Below are positions 24,462 through 34,873 of a stretch of 64,000 bases of DNA, piece after piece. How positions within the stretch are numbered: the first letter of the stretch is position 1; each line of letters starts with the position of its first letter. The translations under genes and the position numbers were made by a program. Source of the stretch: Paracoccus tegillarcae (GTDB lineage Bacteria > Pseudomonadota > Alphaproteobacteria > Rhodobacterales > Rhodobacteraceae); the NCBI RefSeq assembly GCF_002847305.1, contig NZ_CP025408.1:790001-854000 (forward strand), in the 5' to 3' direction. The notes under the pieces were generated by a model that saw only the letters and a program-made list of their open reading frames with translations, was not told where the DNA came from and searched no databases.

Positions 24462-26113
24462 TCATGAAACTGACAGGCGCAGAACGACAAACTGCGCTGA
24501 TCCTCTGCATCGCGGTCACTTTGGTCGGGCTTGTCATGGCGGCTGCCGGTCAGGGCGATCTGATGGGCATGCAAGGTTGGGTCGTGCTGGCCTATGGCGG
24601 CGCGCTGACCCTGCTGCTGATGCCCTATATCGACGCGGGCGAGCCAGCCAAAGAGGATCGCGAGGCCAGCTATTACGATGATCCGACCAAGGCCGGCATC
24701 ATCATTGCCATGTTCTGGGCGGTTATCGCCATGGGCATGGGGGTCTGGGTCGCGGCCATGCTGGCATGGCCCGAGTTGCGCTTTGATGGTGCCTGGTCCA
24801 GCTTTGGCCGGTTGCGGCCCGTGCATACGTCGGGCGTGATCTTCGGCTTTGGCGGCAATGCGCTGATCGCCACATCGTTTCATGTGATGCAGCGCACCAG
24901 CCGGGCGCGGATGCCAAGCCAGCTGACGCCGTGGTTCGTGCTGCTGGGCTATAATCTGTTCTGTATCGTGGCGGCCAGCGGCTATGTCATGGGCGTCACC
25001 CAGTCCAAGGAATATGCCGAGCCCGAATGGTATGCCGATATCTGGCTGGTGGTGGTCTGGGTCAGCTATTTCGCACTTTACCTACGCACGCTGGCCCGCC
25101 GGAAAGAGCCGCATATCTACGTTGCCAACTGGTACTATCTGGCCTTCATTCTGGTCGTAGCGATGCTGCATATCGTCAACAACCTTGCGGTGCCGGCCAG
25201 TTGGACGGGTGCGAAAAGCTATTCCGCCTTTTCCGGGGTGCAGGATGCCATGACGCAATGGTGGTATGGCCATAACGCGGTGGCCTTCTTCCTGACCTCG
25301 GGCTTTCTGGGCATGCTGTATTACTTCCTGCCCAAGCGCGCCGAACGGCCGATCTATTCCTACCGGCTGTCGATCCTGTCCTTCTGGGGGATCACCTTCT
25401 TCTATATGTGGGCGGGCTCGCACCACCTGCATTACACCGCCCTGCCCCATTGGGTGCAGACGCTTGGGATGACCTTCTCGATCATGCTGCTGGTGCCGTC
25501 CTGGGCATCCGCGGGGAACGCGCTGATGACCCTGAACGGCGCGTGGCACAAGGTCCGCGATGACGCCACGCTGCGCTTCATGATGGTGGCGGCCGTCTTC
25601 TATGGCCTGTCCACCTTCGAGGGCTCGTTCATGGCGATCCGCCCGGTCAACAGCCTGTCGCATTACACCGACTGGACCATTGGTCACGTGCATGCAGGCG
25701 CGATGGGATGGGTGGCGCTGATCACCTTTGGCTCGATCTATGCGGTCGTGCCGCTGCTGTGGCAGCGCAAGGGCATGTACTCCTGGAAGGCCGTCGAATG
25801 GCATTTCTGGTTGGCCCTGTCCGGCACCGTTATCTATGTCTTTGCGATGTGGAACAGCGGCGTCATTCAGGGGCTGATGTGGCGCACCTATACCGAGGCC
25901 GGCACGCTTCGCTATGCCTTCCTCGACAGCATGACGGCGATGCATCCCTACTACGTCGCCCGTACGATCGGCGGTCTGCTGTTCCTGATCGGTGCCTGCA
26001 TCGGGCTGTGGAACGTGCTGATGACCGTCCGCCACGCACCGGCGCAAGCGACCGAGCGCGATCACCCATCCTTGCCCGAGACAAACGAGCCGGCACTGCC
26101 GGCCGCGGAGTAG
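24458..26113 (+). CDS. ccoN: Cytochrome c oxidase cbb3-type subunit I
   Basis: A 551-residue haem-copper oxidase catalytic subunit with about 14 membrane helices. Recognisable histidine motifs include RPVHTSGVIFGFGGN, WWYGHNAVAFF, GSHHLHYTALPHW and DWTIGHVHAGAMGW, which carry the low-spin haem b, haem b3 and CuB ligands. It reduces oxygen to water at high affinity while pumping protons. The start at 24458 overlaps ccoS and has AAGGAGCAAC upstream. The tail ends 4 bases before ccoO. Confidence 0.95.
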   Translation: MIMKLTGAERQTALILCIAVTLVGLVMAAAGQGDLMGMQGWVVLAYGGALTLLLMPYIDAGEPAKEDREASYYDDPTKAGIIIAMFWAVIAMGMGVWVAAMLAWPELRFDGAWSSFGRLRPVHTSGVIFGFGGNALIATSFHVMQRTSRARMPSQLTPWFVLLGYNLFCIVAASGYVMGVTQSKEYAEPEWYADIWLVVVWVSYFALYLRTLARRKEPHIYVANWYYLAFILVVAMLHIVNNLAVPASWTGAKSYSAFSGVQDAMTQWWYGHNAVAFFLTSGFLGMLYYFLPKRAERPIYSYRLSILSFWGITFFYMWAGSHHLHYTALPHWVQTLGMTFSIMLLVPSWASAGNALMTLNGAWHKVRDDATLRFMMVAAVFYGLSTFEGSFMAIRPVNSLSHYTDWTIGHVHAGAMGWVALITFGSIYAVVPLLWQRKGMYSWKAVEWHFWLALSGTVIYVFAMWNSGVIQGLMWRTYTEAGTLRYAFLDSMTAMHPYYVARTIGGLLFLIGACIGLWNVLMTVRHAPAQATERDHPSLPETNEPALPAAE

Positions 26114-26117
26114 CGCC

Positions 26118-26894
26118 ATGCTGGACAAACTGCTGAAACCCTTCAAGCGCGCCTTCGATTTTCAGGCACGCACCCATTACAAGACGGAACGCCATTCCAT
26201 GGCGCTGACCATCGGCATCATCGCCGTGGCCAGCGTCGGCGGGATGGTCGAAATCGCACCGCTGTTCACCATCGACGACACGGTCGAAACAGCCGAGGAT
26301 ATGCGCCTTTATACCCCGCTAGAGCAGGCCGGGCGCGACATCTATATCCGCGAGGGCTGCTATGCCTGCCACAGCCAGATGATCCGCACCCTGCGGGACG
26401 AGGTCGAACGCTACGGCCCCTATTCGCTGGCCGCAGAAAGCCAGTATGATCATCCGATGCTATGGGGCTCGAAACGGACCGGCCCCGATCTGGCGCGGTT
26501 GGGTGGCAAATATTCGGACGACTGGCAGACGCGACACCTGATCGATCCGCGCGCCGTGGTGCCGGAATCGATCATGCCCAGCTATGCCTTCCTGCAAACG
26601 GATGTGCTGGAAACCGCCAGCCTGCCAGACCGGCTGGCCGCGCTGCGGGTGGTGGGCGTGCCCTATACCGACGAACAGATCGCCAATGCCAGCGCCGATG
26701 CCGCCGCGCAGACGCTGCCTGACAGCGATGGCGCGGGCGGGGTCAGCGAGCGCTATGGCGAAGCGACCAATATCAGGGCCTTCGACGGCAATCCCGGTCT
26801 GGTGACGGAAATGGATGCGCTTGTCGCCTATTTGCAGATCCTCGGTCGGCTGACCGATCTGCCCCACCAAATCGAACCGGAAGCAGAGGAATAG
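26118..26894 (+). CDS. ccoO: Cytochrome c oxidase cbb3-type subunit II
   Basis: A 258-residue membrane-anchored monohaem cytochrome c. A single membrane helix lies near residues 30-48 and the haem site is EGCYACHSQMIRT. It passes electrons from CcoP to CcoN. Conserved GPDLARLGGKY and PRAVVPESIMPSYAFL segments match the family, including the Met axial ligand region. It starts 4 bases after ccoN and ends 3 bases before ccoQ. Confidence 0.95.
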   Translation: MLDKLLKPFKRAFDFQARTHYKTERHSMALTIGIIAVASVGGMVEIAPLFTIDDTVETAEDMRLYTPLEQAGRDIYIREGCYACHSQMIRTLRDEVERYGPYSLAAESQYDHPMLWGSKRTGPDLARLGGKYSDDWQTRHLIDPRAVVPESIMPSYAFLQTDVLETASLPDRLAALRVVGVPYTDEQIANASADAAAQTLPDSDGAGGVSERYGEATNIRAFDGNPGLVTEMDALVAYLQILGRLTDLPHQIEPEAEE

Positions 26895-26897
26895 CAG

Positions 26898-27068
26898 ATG
26901 CAGATCACGCATGATTTTCTGGTCGGTTTCGCAAAGTCCGCCGGGCTTTTCTATATGATGGCGATCTTCATCGGCGCCGGGATCTACGCCTATTGGCCGT
27001 CCCTGGGTGGCCGCTTTGACCGCGCCGCAAACAGCATTCTGGATGATGAGGACGGGCCATGTCAGTAA
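26898..27068 (+). CDS. ccoQ: Cbb3-type oxidase subunit IV, 56 residues
   Basis: A short gene that falls below common length cut-offs. It encodes MQITHDFLVGFAKSAG followed by a single membrane helix (LFYMMAIFIGAGIYAYW) and a polar tail ending DEDGPCQ. This is the CcoQ layout; the protein stabilises the CcoP interaction in the complex. It starts 3 bases after the ccoO stop and its last 10 bases overlap the ccoP start in another frame. Confidence 0.88.
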   Translation: MQITHDFLVGFAKSAGLFYMMAIFIGAGIYAYWPSLGGRFDRAANSILDDEDGPCQ

Positions 27069-27943
27069 AGGAACGCGACCCGCTGACCGGGCACCAGACA
27101 ACCGGGCACGAATGGAACGGGATCACCGAACTGAACACTCCGGTGCCGCAGGTGATCTGGATCTCGATTGCGGTCACGACGATCGTGTCGTTCGTCATGT
27201 GGATCTTGCTGCCGACATGGCCGCTGGTGTCGACCTATACCAAAGGCATCCTGGGCGTGAATCAGCGCGCAGAGGTCGAAGCCGCCGTGATCGAGGCCAA
27301 CCAAGAGCGGTCTGATTGGGCCACGCAGATCAACGACCTGCCGACCGACCAGATCCTGGCCGACCCCGATCTGGCGATGCGGGTGCGCAACACCGGGCAT
27401 CAACTGTTCGGCGACAATTGCGCGGCCTGTCACGGCACGGATGCAGGCGGCGGGCCGGGCTTTCCCAGCCTGACCGACAGTGCATGGCTGTGGGGCGGCG
27501 ATCATGATGCGATCATGGAAACCCTGCGCGTCGGCATCAGCAGCGACCATCCCGATACCCGCTTTGCCCAGATGCTGGCCTTTGGCCGCGACGGCATCCT
27601 GTCGCGAGACGAGGTTCGCGCCGTCGCCGCCTATGTCCGCAGCCTGTCAGGCGCAAGCGCCCCCGCCGCGCAGCTGGAAGAGGGCGAAATCCTGTTCGCT
27701 GACAATTGCTCCAGCTGTCATGCCGAGGATGGCACCGGCGACATCACGCAAGGCGCACCGAACCTGACCGATGATTTCTGGATCTATGGCGGCAGCAGCG
27801 CGGCCCTGTTCCAGACCATCTATGGTGGCCGCCAAGGCTGGATGCCCGCATGGGAAACACGCCTGACAGAAACGGAACGCAAGATCCTGGCCGTTTATGT
27901 GCAGGATCTGGGCCTCAAGGCGGCAGAAGGGGGGGCAGAATGA
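27059..27943 (+). CDS. ccoP: Cytochrome c oxidase cbb3-type subunit III
   Basis: A 294-residue dihaem cytochrome c. The N-terminus has the family motif GHEWNGITELNTPVPQ, a membrane helix at about 32-52, and two haem sites: CAACH at 121-125 and CSSCH at 217-221. It accepts electrons from soluble or membrane cytochrome c. The start overlaps ccoQ by 10 bases; the stop overlaps the next small gene (ATGA). Confidence 0.95.
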   Translation: MSVKERDPLTGHQTTGHEWNGITELNTPVPQVIWISIAVTTIVSFVMWILLPTWPLVSTYTKGILGVNQRAEVEAAVIEANQERSDWATQINDLPTDQILADPDLAMRVRNTGHQLFGDNCAACHGTDAGGGPGFPSLTDSAWLWGGDHDAIMETLRVGISSDHPDTRFAQMLAFGRDGILSRDEVRAVAAYVRSLSGASAPAAQLEEGEILFADNCSSCHAEDGTGDITQGAPNLTDDFWIYGGSSAALFQTIYGGRQGWMPAWETRLTETERKILAVYVQDLGLKAAEGGAE

Positions 27944-28137
27944 CCCATCTGCTTCAAGCCGCCTATTGGACCGGCCCGCGCTGTGCCGCTGTGGCGCTTG
28001 CGGTGCTGATCGTTGCCATCTTTATCGGCGCGAACATCCATCTGATCTCGGTCGCCTTTTCGTCGCGGCCCGACTGCGCCCTGCAACCCCAAATGGAAGG
28101 CGTCGCGGCCATGCGCGCGGCGAAACCCTCATGCTAA
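27940..28137 (+). CDS. 65-residue membrane protein after ccoP, unknown
   Basis: A small gene starting at the ATGA overlap with ccoP and ending inside the start of the next gene, so it is sandwiched by two translational overlaps. The protein is MTHLLQAAYWTGPRCAAV, then a hydrophobic helix (LAVLIVAIFIGANIHLISVAF), then a short tail with two cysteines (RPDCAL and a terminal PSC). It is not CcoQ or CcoH as I know them. Position and coupling suggest a part in assembly or stability of this oxidase; function is otherwise unknown. Confidence 0.6.
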   Translation: MTHLLQAAYWTGPRCAAVALAVLIVAIFIGANIHLISVAFSSRPDCALQPQMEGVAAMRAAKPSC

Positions 28138-29012
28138 GCGACAGAAACGGACCTCCGCCGCCGGATGAAAACGATGACCACGACCTGATCCCCGAACTGG
28201 TTCCACCGCTGCCGGTCGAGAACCAGATGGCCCGCAACCTGCCGTGGCGCACGGCGCTTGGCTGGCTGAAACAGGGATGGTCGGACATGTGGACCAACCC
28301 GATCCCCAGCCTGATCTATGGCATCGGGGTGTTTCTGGTCTCGGTCTTCGTGGTCTGGCTGCTGCTTCGGTTCCAGATGGATTACGCGCTGTTCCCCGCG
28401 CTGGCCGGCTTTCTGGTGATCGGCCCGCTGGTCGCCAACGGGCTGTATATCAAAAGCCGCGATCTCGAAGACGGCAAGAACGCGACCCTTGGTCAGATGC
28501 TGTTCGTCAAGCCGCGCTCGCTGGTGTCGACCTTCTTCATGGGGGTGATCCTGCTGATGCTGTTCCTGCTGTGGAACCGCGCCGCCGTGCTGCTATGGGC
28601 GCTGTTCTTTGGTGTTCAGCCCTTCCCCGGCATGGACGAGATCGTCTGGACCCTGTTCACCACCCCCACCGGCCTGTCCCTGCTGCTGGTCGGCGGCGCG
28701 GTCGGTGCGCTGTTCGCGGCGTTTTCCTTTGCCATCAGCGTCTTTGCCGCGCCAATGCTGCTGGAAGAACGGACCGACGCGCTGTCAGCCCTTGGGATCA
28801 GCATGGCGATGGTCTGGAACAACCGGCCGGTGATGATCGCCTGGGGCGCGATCGTGCTGGCGCTGTTCGTCTTTTCAATCGTCACGGCACTGTTCGGTCT
28901 GATCGTCGTTTTCCCGCTGTTGGGTCACGGCACATGGCACGCTTACCGCGCCATTCGATCCACGGACGCAGTACAGACAGAGGACCAGCGCATGTTCATC
29001 AGTCCAATGTAG
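28131..29012 (+). CDS. DUF2189 family integral membrane protein
   Basis: A 293-residue membrane protein. After a polar, proline-rich start (about 45 residues) come NLPWRTALGWLKQGWSDM and six hydrophobic segments, with FLVIGPLVANGLYIKSRDLE between the second and third and a final FPLLGHGTWHAYRAI. This is the DUF2189 pattern often seen beside cbb3 and nitrite/nitrous oxide genes. It begins inside the preceding small gene and is the last gene of the cco operon. Function unknown. I start at the ATG at 28131; the open frame continues upstream but overlaps known genes. Confidence 0.8.
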   Translation: MLSDRNGPPPPDENDDHDLIPELVPPLPVENQMARNLPWRTALGWLKQGWSDMWTNPIPSLIYGIGVFLVSVFVVWLLLRFQMDYALFPALAGFLVIGPLVANGLYIKSRDLEDGKNATLGQMLFVKPRSLVSTFFMGVILLMLFLLWNRAAVLLWALFFGVQPFPGMDEIVWTLFTTPTGLSLLLVGGAVGALFAAFSFAISVFAAPMLLEERTDALSALGISMAMVWNNRPVMIAWGAIVLALFVFSIVTALFGLIVVFPLLGHGTWHAYRAIRSTDAVQTEDQRMFISPM

Positions 29013-29145
29013 CGCGCTGCCAACAGAGACCGAGCATTGGGCACTAATTGCTCGCAACTGGCTGGCCCGGTCATGTCTTCAGCGGACATCAAGAACCTGT
29101 TGAAGCGTGCCAGCCATTGTGATTTTGCTTTGCCGAACCTTGGGC

Positions 29146-29451
29146 TCAGATGTCTCGCAGATAGGCCCAAGATACATACCCGCTGAGACCGCTTGCGCCC
29201 CTCATGCTCGCTTTGCACCACCGGGTCGCGCCTGTCTGTTCACAACTGTGAACGCGCAAGATCGTGCCATTTGGAAGACCGGCGACCACGCGCGTATCGG
29301 TTCCCGGGCCCGCGCGCAATTTCAACATATCGTCAGTTTCAACACCAACCACTTGGTATAATTTACCCGTTCCTGCCACTGGAGCAACGCAACCGGCAAG
29401 ACCTCCAAAAGCGACCGCCGTTACCACGGCAAGTAAGGTTCTTTTCATCAT
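29146..29451 (-). CDS. SH3-domain lipoprotein
   Basis: A 101-residue exported lipoprotein: hydrophobic signal followed by the lipobox LAGC (Cys21). The mature part is a bacterial SH3 domain, with MLKLRAGPGTDTRVVAGLPN, RVHSCEQTGATRWCKA and GYVSWAYL. Such domains bind peptidoglycan or proteins at the envelope. It stands alone between the cco operon and a dead transposon. Confidence 0.8.
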   Translation of the reverse strand: MMKRTLLAVVTAVAFGGLAGCVAPVAGTGKLYQVVGVETDDMLKLRAGPGTDTRVVAGLPNGTILRVHSCEQTGATRWCKASMRGASGLSGYVSWAYLRDI

Positions 29452-29944
29452 ATTGTCCTGATTTCTGCCTCACCCCGATTTTTCGCAGCTTCGTCCTCCG
29501 CTGGCAACAAAGGAGTTAGCTGACGGTCAATAGCCGCCTCGGAGCGCGCCGCCATGCAGCATCCAGAGATGACATGGCCAAACGAAGAATTGTCGCGGCA
29601 GGTGTGGCCACTATCAGCTGGCGGGCAGAGCCAGACTTGGCGTTCGCGGACATCGTTGGCGTAGAAGCCTCATTCCGCGAGCATCATCTCGTTGGGATGG
29701 CCCCGTAAGTGGAAGCTTCTTCTAGGCCTGCGCGCCAATCGAATCGCAGGCTGACGGGGTGGGCCAGCAATCCTATCGGCAGCGTTTCGAAAGTGGTTCT
29801 CAGAGCAACGCTACCTCCGTGATGGGCTACAACCGGGTCGTACATTCCAATTTCAAGGAGAAGCAATCGATCATCGAAAGAGGCGTCTGCGTTCTCGACA
29901 TAGCGATCGACGTTCCGTTTCGCGACATATTCGTTAGGCCAAGA
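29452..29944. other. Intergenic region with no clear gene
   Basis: About 490 bases between the SH3 lipoprotein and a broken IS5-type transposase. A 44-codon frame (29574-29708, plus strand, MAKRRIVAAGVATISW...) and a minus-strand frame over 29684-29971 are open but match no family I recognise and lack good ribosome sites. The segment probably includes the flank of the decayed insertion element. Confidence 0.35.
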
Positions 29945-30504
29945 CACTCTTGTGCTACGTTCAGGACACATTGCCAGAGGATGACCGTGGCGGCGAGAGC
30001 GATGGCGGAGAGGAAGACCTTTGGTGAGTCGCTCAGCAATGCGCGAACCCCGATATAATCACTGGCTTGGCCAGCTGTGACGAATAGTTTGATAGGGTGG
30101 CCCTGATTGTCACACACGGCTTGCAGCTTGTTGATCATGCCGCCCTTTGTCTTCCCGATCAGGCGGCCCCGCCCCCTTTTTTCGCCCTAACTGGTCACGG
30201 TGCGGTGCGCCTTGAGAAAGGTCGCATCAATCATCACGATCTTCTTCTCGCCGTGCTCGGCAGGCAAACCCACCGTCATCTCCGCAAAAATGCCCTTGAC
30301 CCTCGACGTTCTCCATCGGTCGTTGAGCGTCTTGTTCGGGCCGTACTTCTTCGGCGCATCGCACTAGCTGAACCCGTTGCAGTTGATGAAAATAATCCCG
30401 CTCAGAACTTGCCTGTCATCAACGCGTGGCTCGCCATGAGACTTCGGGAAGAAGGGTTCAAGACGCGTCATTTGCGTGTCGCTTAGCCAGTGGCGATCAG
30501 ACAT
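29945..30504 (-). mobile_element. IS5-family transposase, decayed and internally deleted
   Basis: Read leftward from 30504, the gene starts MSDRHWLSDTQMTRLEPFFP and continues PRVDDRQVLSGIIFINCNGF, the start of IS5-type transposases. A stop codon then replaces a Trp codon (TAG), and the frame continues CDAPKKYGPNKTLNDRW... VMIDATFLKAHRTVTS followed by a second stop. After KTKGGMINKLQAVCDNQG and SDYIGVRALLSDS the frame jumps to PKVFLSAIALAATVILW, the normal C-terminus, so the catalytic middle (about 80 residues) is deleted. The element cannot be active. Confidence 0.8.
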
Positions 30505-30609
30505 GCCACAGCTGACTATGTAAACCTGAATAACGCTGTCGGGAGGAAACCAATAGGTCCTGAGCCTCAATTGTTGACAAACGACGACTGCAGAACATAT
30601 GCAGAACAT

Positions 30610-31845
30610 ATGGTCAAACACACCTTGGAGCAGAAACTGGCGATTCTGAGTGATGCAGCGAAGTACGACGCTTCCTGTGCTTCTTCGGGATCTACCAAAC
30701 GCGATTCCCGCGGCGGGAAGAGCTTGGGCTCCAACGAGGGCAGTGGGATCTGTCACGCCTATGCGCCGGATGGTCGCTGCATCAGCCTGCTGAAAATCCT
30801 GATGACCAATTTCTGCATCTATGATTGCAGCTATTGCATCAATCGCGCGTCATCAAATGTGAAGCGGGCACGGTTCAGCGTTGACGAAGTCGTCAAGCTT
30901 ACCATCGATTTTTACCGCCGGAACTACATTGAGGGGTTGTTCTTGTCGTCCGGCGTAATCCGGTCGCCGGATGCCACGATGTCCGATATGGTCCAGATCG
31001 CGCGCAAGCTGCGCCAAGAAGAAAATTTTCGCGGCTACATCCACCTTAAGACGATCCCGGATGCCGCCCCCGAACTGATTGAGCAAGCGGGTCTGTTGGC
31101 GGATCGGCTGTCGATTAACGTTGAACTGCCCACGGACGCCGCCGTGCAGCAATACGCGCCAGAGAAAAGTCCCGAGCAGATCCGCAAGGCAATGGCGGAT
31201 GTGCGACTGCGAAAGGATGCGGGCAAAGAAAAGTCATTCACCGGGAAACGCCCGCCCCGCTTTGCCCCGGCCGGCCAGTCCACTCAGATGATCATAGGTG
31301 CAGACGGATCGAATGATGCAACGATTTTAGGGCAGTCGACGCGCCTTTATTCCAGTTTTAAACTCAAACGGGTGTATTATTCAGCGTTCTCACCAATTCC
31401 TGACAGTTCTTCGAAACTGCCGCTGATCCGGCCTCCTTTGCAGCGGGAGCATCGGCTTTATCAGGCGGATTGGCTGTTGCGCTTTTACGATTTTCAATTG
31501 GACGAGATCACCTCTGTCACCGCCGATGGAAACCTTGATCTGGAAGTCGATCCGAAACTGGCCTGGGCTTTGGTTCACCGGGAGGTTTTTCCGGTCGACG
31601 TCAATCGTGCTTCGCGCGAACTGCTGCTCAGGGTGCCTGGGTTCGGGGTCAGGACGGTGAACCGTATCCTGAGCACCCGACGTCACCGCAGTTTGCGCTA
31701 TGAGGACTTAACACGCATAGGCGCATCAATGAAAAAAGCGCGTGTGTTCATTACGGCGGGTGGTTGGTCGCCCGGTCACTTGCTCGACAGCGCCGCCTTG
31801 CGCGCCAGATTCACGCCTCCACCGCAACAGTTGACCCTGTTTTGA
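30610..31845 (+). CDS. Radical-SAM protein of the UDG-linked putative DNA modification/repair type
   Basis: A 411-residue radical-SAM protein. The cluster motif is NFCIYDCSYCINRA (Cys-x3-Cys-x2-Cys). A C-terminal helix-hairpin-helix (PVDVNRASRELLLRVPGFGVRTVNRIL) suggests DNA contact. This architecture matches the family annotated as 'putative DNA modification/repair protein, radical SAM', always found beside a DUF4130 or uracil-DNA glycosylase protein. I start at 30610 (MVKHTLEQKLAIL), the family's usual opening; the frame is open to 30490. Its stop overlaps the start of the next gene (TGATG). The reaction is not known. Confidence 0.85.
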   Translation: MVKHTLEQKLAILSDAAKYDASCASSGSTKRDSRGGKSLGSNEGSGICHAYAPDGRCISLLKILMTNFCIYDCSYCINRASSNVKRARFSVDEVVKLTIDFYRRNYIEGLFLSSGVIRSPDATMSDMVQIARKLRQEENFRGYIHLKTIPDAAPELIEQAGLLADRLSINVELPTDAAVQQYAPEKSPEQIRKAMADVRLRKDAGKEKSFTGKRPPRFAPAGQSTQMIIGADGSNDATILGQSTRLYSSFKLKRVYYSAFSPIPDSSSKLPLIRPPLQREHRLYQADWLLRFYDFQLDEITSVTADGNLDLEVDPKLAWALVHREVFPVDVNRASRELLLRVPGFGVRTVNRILSTRRHRSLRYEDLTRIGASMKKARVFITAGGWSPGHLLDSAALRARFTPPPQQLTLF

Positions 31846-33284
31846 TGCATCGCGCAACGATTCCGCAGATCGGTGCTTTCGAAGCTTGGCGTGCGGCCGC
31901 AAGGGGGTTTCTGGCAGCCGGTGTGCCGCCGGACCAGATCATATGGGGAGACCAGACAACCGCGCGCGCCTTGTTCGGAACATCTGAGCTTTTGAAAACC
32001 GGGCACGTCGCAACGGTGCCGCGCAGTTTCATAGCGATGGCACAAACCGTCGTCTGGCACAGCGATCCCGAACGGTTTGCCCGCCTCTATGGGTTTCTCT
32101 GGCGGCTGAAGGATGCACCATATCTGATGTCGGACCGAGGTGATGCTGATCTTTCCCACCTGCGCCGGATGGAAAAAAACGTGCGTCGGTGCCAGCACAA
32201 GATGAAAGCCTTTGTGCGGTTCCGCGAGATCGGCGCGCCAGAAGCGCCCCGCCGGTCGTTTGCCGCCTGGTTCGAGCCGACACATCACACGGTTGAACCA
32301 ACCGCGGATTTCTTTGTGCGGCGGTTCAGCGATATGGACTGGCGCATTCTGACGCCGGATGTGTCTGCGATATTCGAAAATGGCAAGCTGGGTTTGCAGG
32401 TGGGGCAGGCGAAACCAGATCTGCCCGAAGATGCCGGAGAACAACTCTGGATCACCTATTTTCGCAACATTTTCAATCCTGCGCGGCTGAAGGTCAAAGC
32501 TATGCAATCGGAAATGCCAAAGAAATATTGGAAGAACATGCCGGAAGCTGCATCAATTCCCGAGATGATCGCGCAGGCTCCGGCGCGTGCGCAGGCCATG
32601 GCGGAAGCCGCGCCGACATTGCCACCCGCCCGAATAGCACAGGTGCAAGCGCAGTTGGCAAGCTGCCAGTCTGTCTGGGATGGCCCAAAAGAAGCGTTGC
32701 ATGCGGATATCTCGGCTTGCACGCGCTGCCCTTTGCACCGCAATGCAACGCAGGCGGTGCCGGGCGCCGGACCCATGGATGCAGATCTGATGATCGTCGG
32801 TGAACAGCCCGGTGATATCGAGGATCTGAGCGGCAAGCCCTTTGCCGGCCCGGCAGGGCAGCTTTTTGACAAAGTCGCCGCAGATGTCGGGCTGGATCGC
32901 CAGCAAGTCTATATCACCAATGCAGTCAAACACTTCAAATTTATCGCTCGAGGCAGACACCGCATCCATCAGCGGCCAAATGCTTCTGAAATCAGCCATT
33001 GCCGTTGGTGGCTGGATGCGGAAATTAAACAAGTGAAGCCGAAACTCATCTTGGCGATGGGGGGCACCGCTGCCGAGGCACTGACCGGAAGCCGCTCAGA
33101 TGTTCTATCGCGGCGCGGTCTGATAGAGAATTCCGCAACCGGCCAGCGGGTTCTGATTACATGGCACCCGTCCTATCTTCTCCGGCTCGGCGATCCTCAG
33201 GCCAGAGCCAATGCCATGGGACAATTTACCAAAGATCTACACATGTCGATTGATCTGATCCATAAAGGGCAACCACAGATTTAG
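31845..33284 (+). CDS. DUF4130 - UdgX-type uracil-DNA glycosylase fusion
   Basis: A 479-residue two-domain protein. Residues 1 to about 255 form the DUF4130 partner domain (TIGR03915-like: AAGVPPDQIIWGD, NPARLKVKAMQSEMPKKYWKN). The C-terminal part (about 285-475) is a family 4/UdgX uracil-DNA glycosylase: CTRCPLHRNATQAVPGAG with iron-sulfur cysteines, GEQPGDIEDLSGKPFAGPAG, and the R-loop RGRHRIHQRP. In UdgX the His in that loop bonds covalently to the abasic sugar after uracil removal, and this His is present. HPSYLLR is the final motif. It is coupled to the radical-SAM gene by a one-base overlap, so the two proteins very likely act together on damaged or modified DNA. Confidence 0.88.
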   Translation: MHRATIPQIGAFEAWRAAARGFLAAGVPPDQIIWGDQTTARALFGTSELLKTGHVATVPRSFIAMAQTVVWHSDPERFARLYGFLWRLKDAPYLMSDRGDADLSHLRRMEKNVRRCQHKMKAFVRFREIGAPEAPRRSFAAWFEPTHHTVEPTADFFVRRFSDMDWRILTPDVSAIFENGKLGLQVGQAKPDLPEDAGEQLWITYFRNIFNPARLKVKAMQSEMPKKYWKNMPEAASIPEMIAQAPARAQAMAEAAPTLPPARIAQVQAQLASCQSVWDGPKEALHADISACTRCPLHRNATQAVPGAGPMDADLMIVGEQPGDIEDLSGKPFAGPAGQLFDKVAADVGLDRQQVYITNAVKHFKFIARGRHRIHQRPNASEISHCRWWLDAEIKQVKPKLILAMGGTAAEALTGSRSDVLSRRGLIENSATGQRVLITWHPSYLLRLGDPQARANAMGQFTKDLHMSIDLIHKGQPQI

Positions 33285-33481
33285 ATCGAACACCAAAACA
33301 TCCCCGCGGGCGGACTGCCCAATGACGCTTTGTCAGCTTATTCTGTTCCGGCCCGACAAGGACATGTATCATCGTCATGCAGTCGTTTCTTCTGCATCGT
33401 CGCTTCACAGGCTGAAAGCGTCGGCCCGATCGTTGCGGTAGGAAATTGCAGAAGGGCGATGGTGTTTCGGACGCAAGATGA

Positions 33482-34873
<1,392 letters not shown>

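Noticed and set aside
30097..30486. 129-codon plus-strand frame as a gene
   Set aside because: It is the reverse strand of the decayed IS5 transposase.
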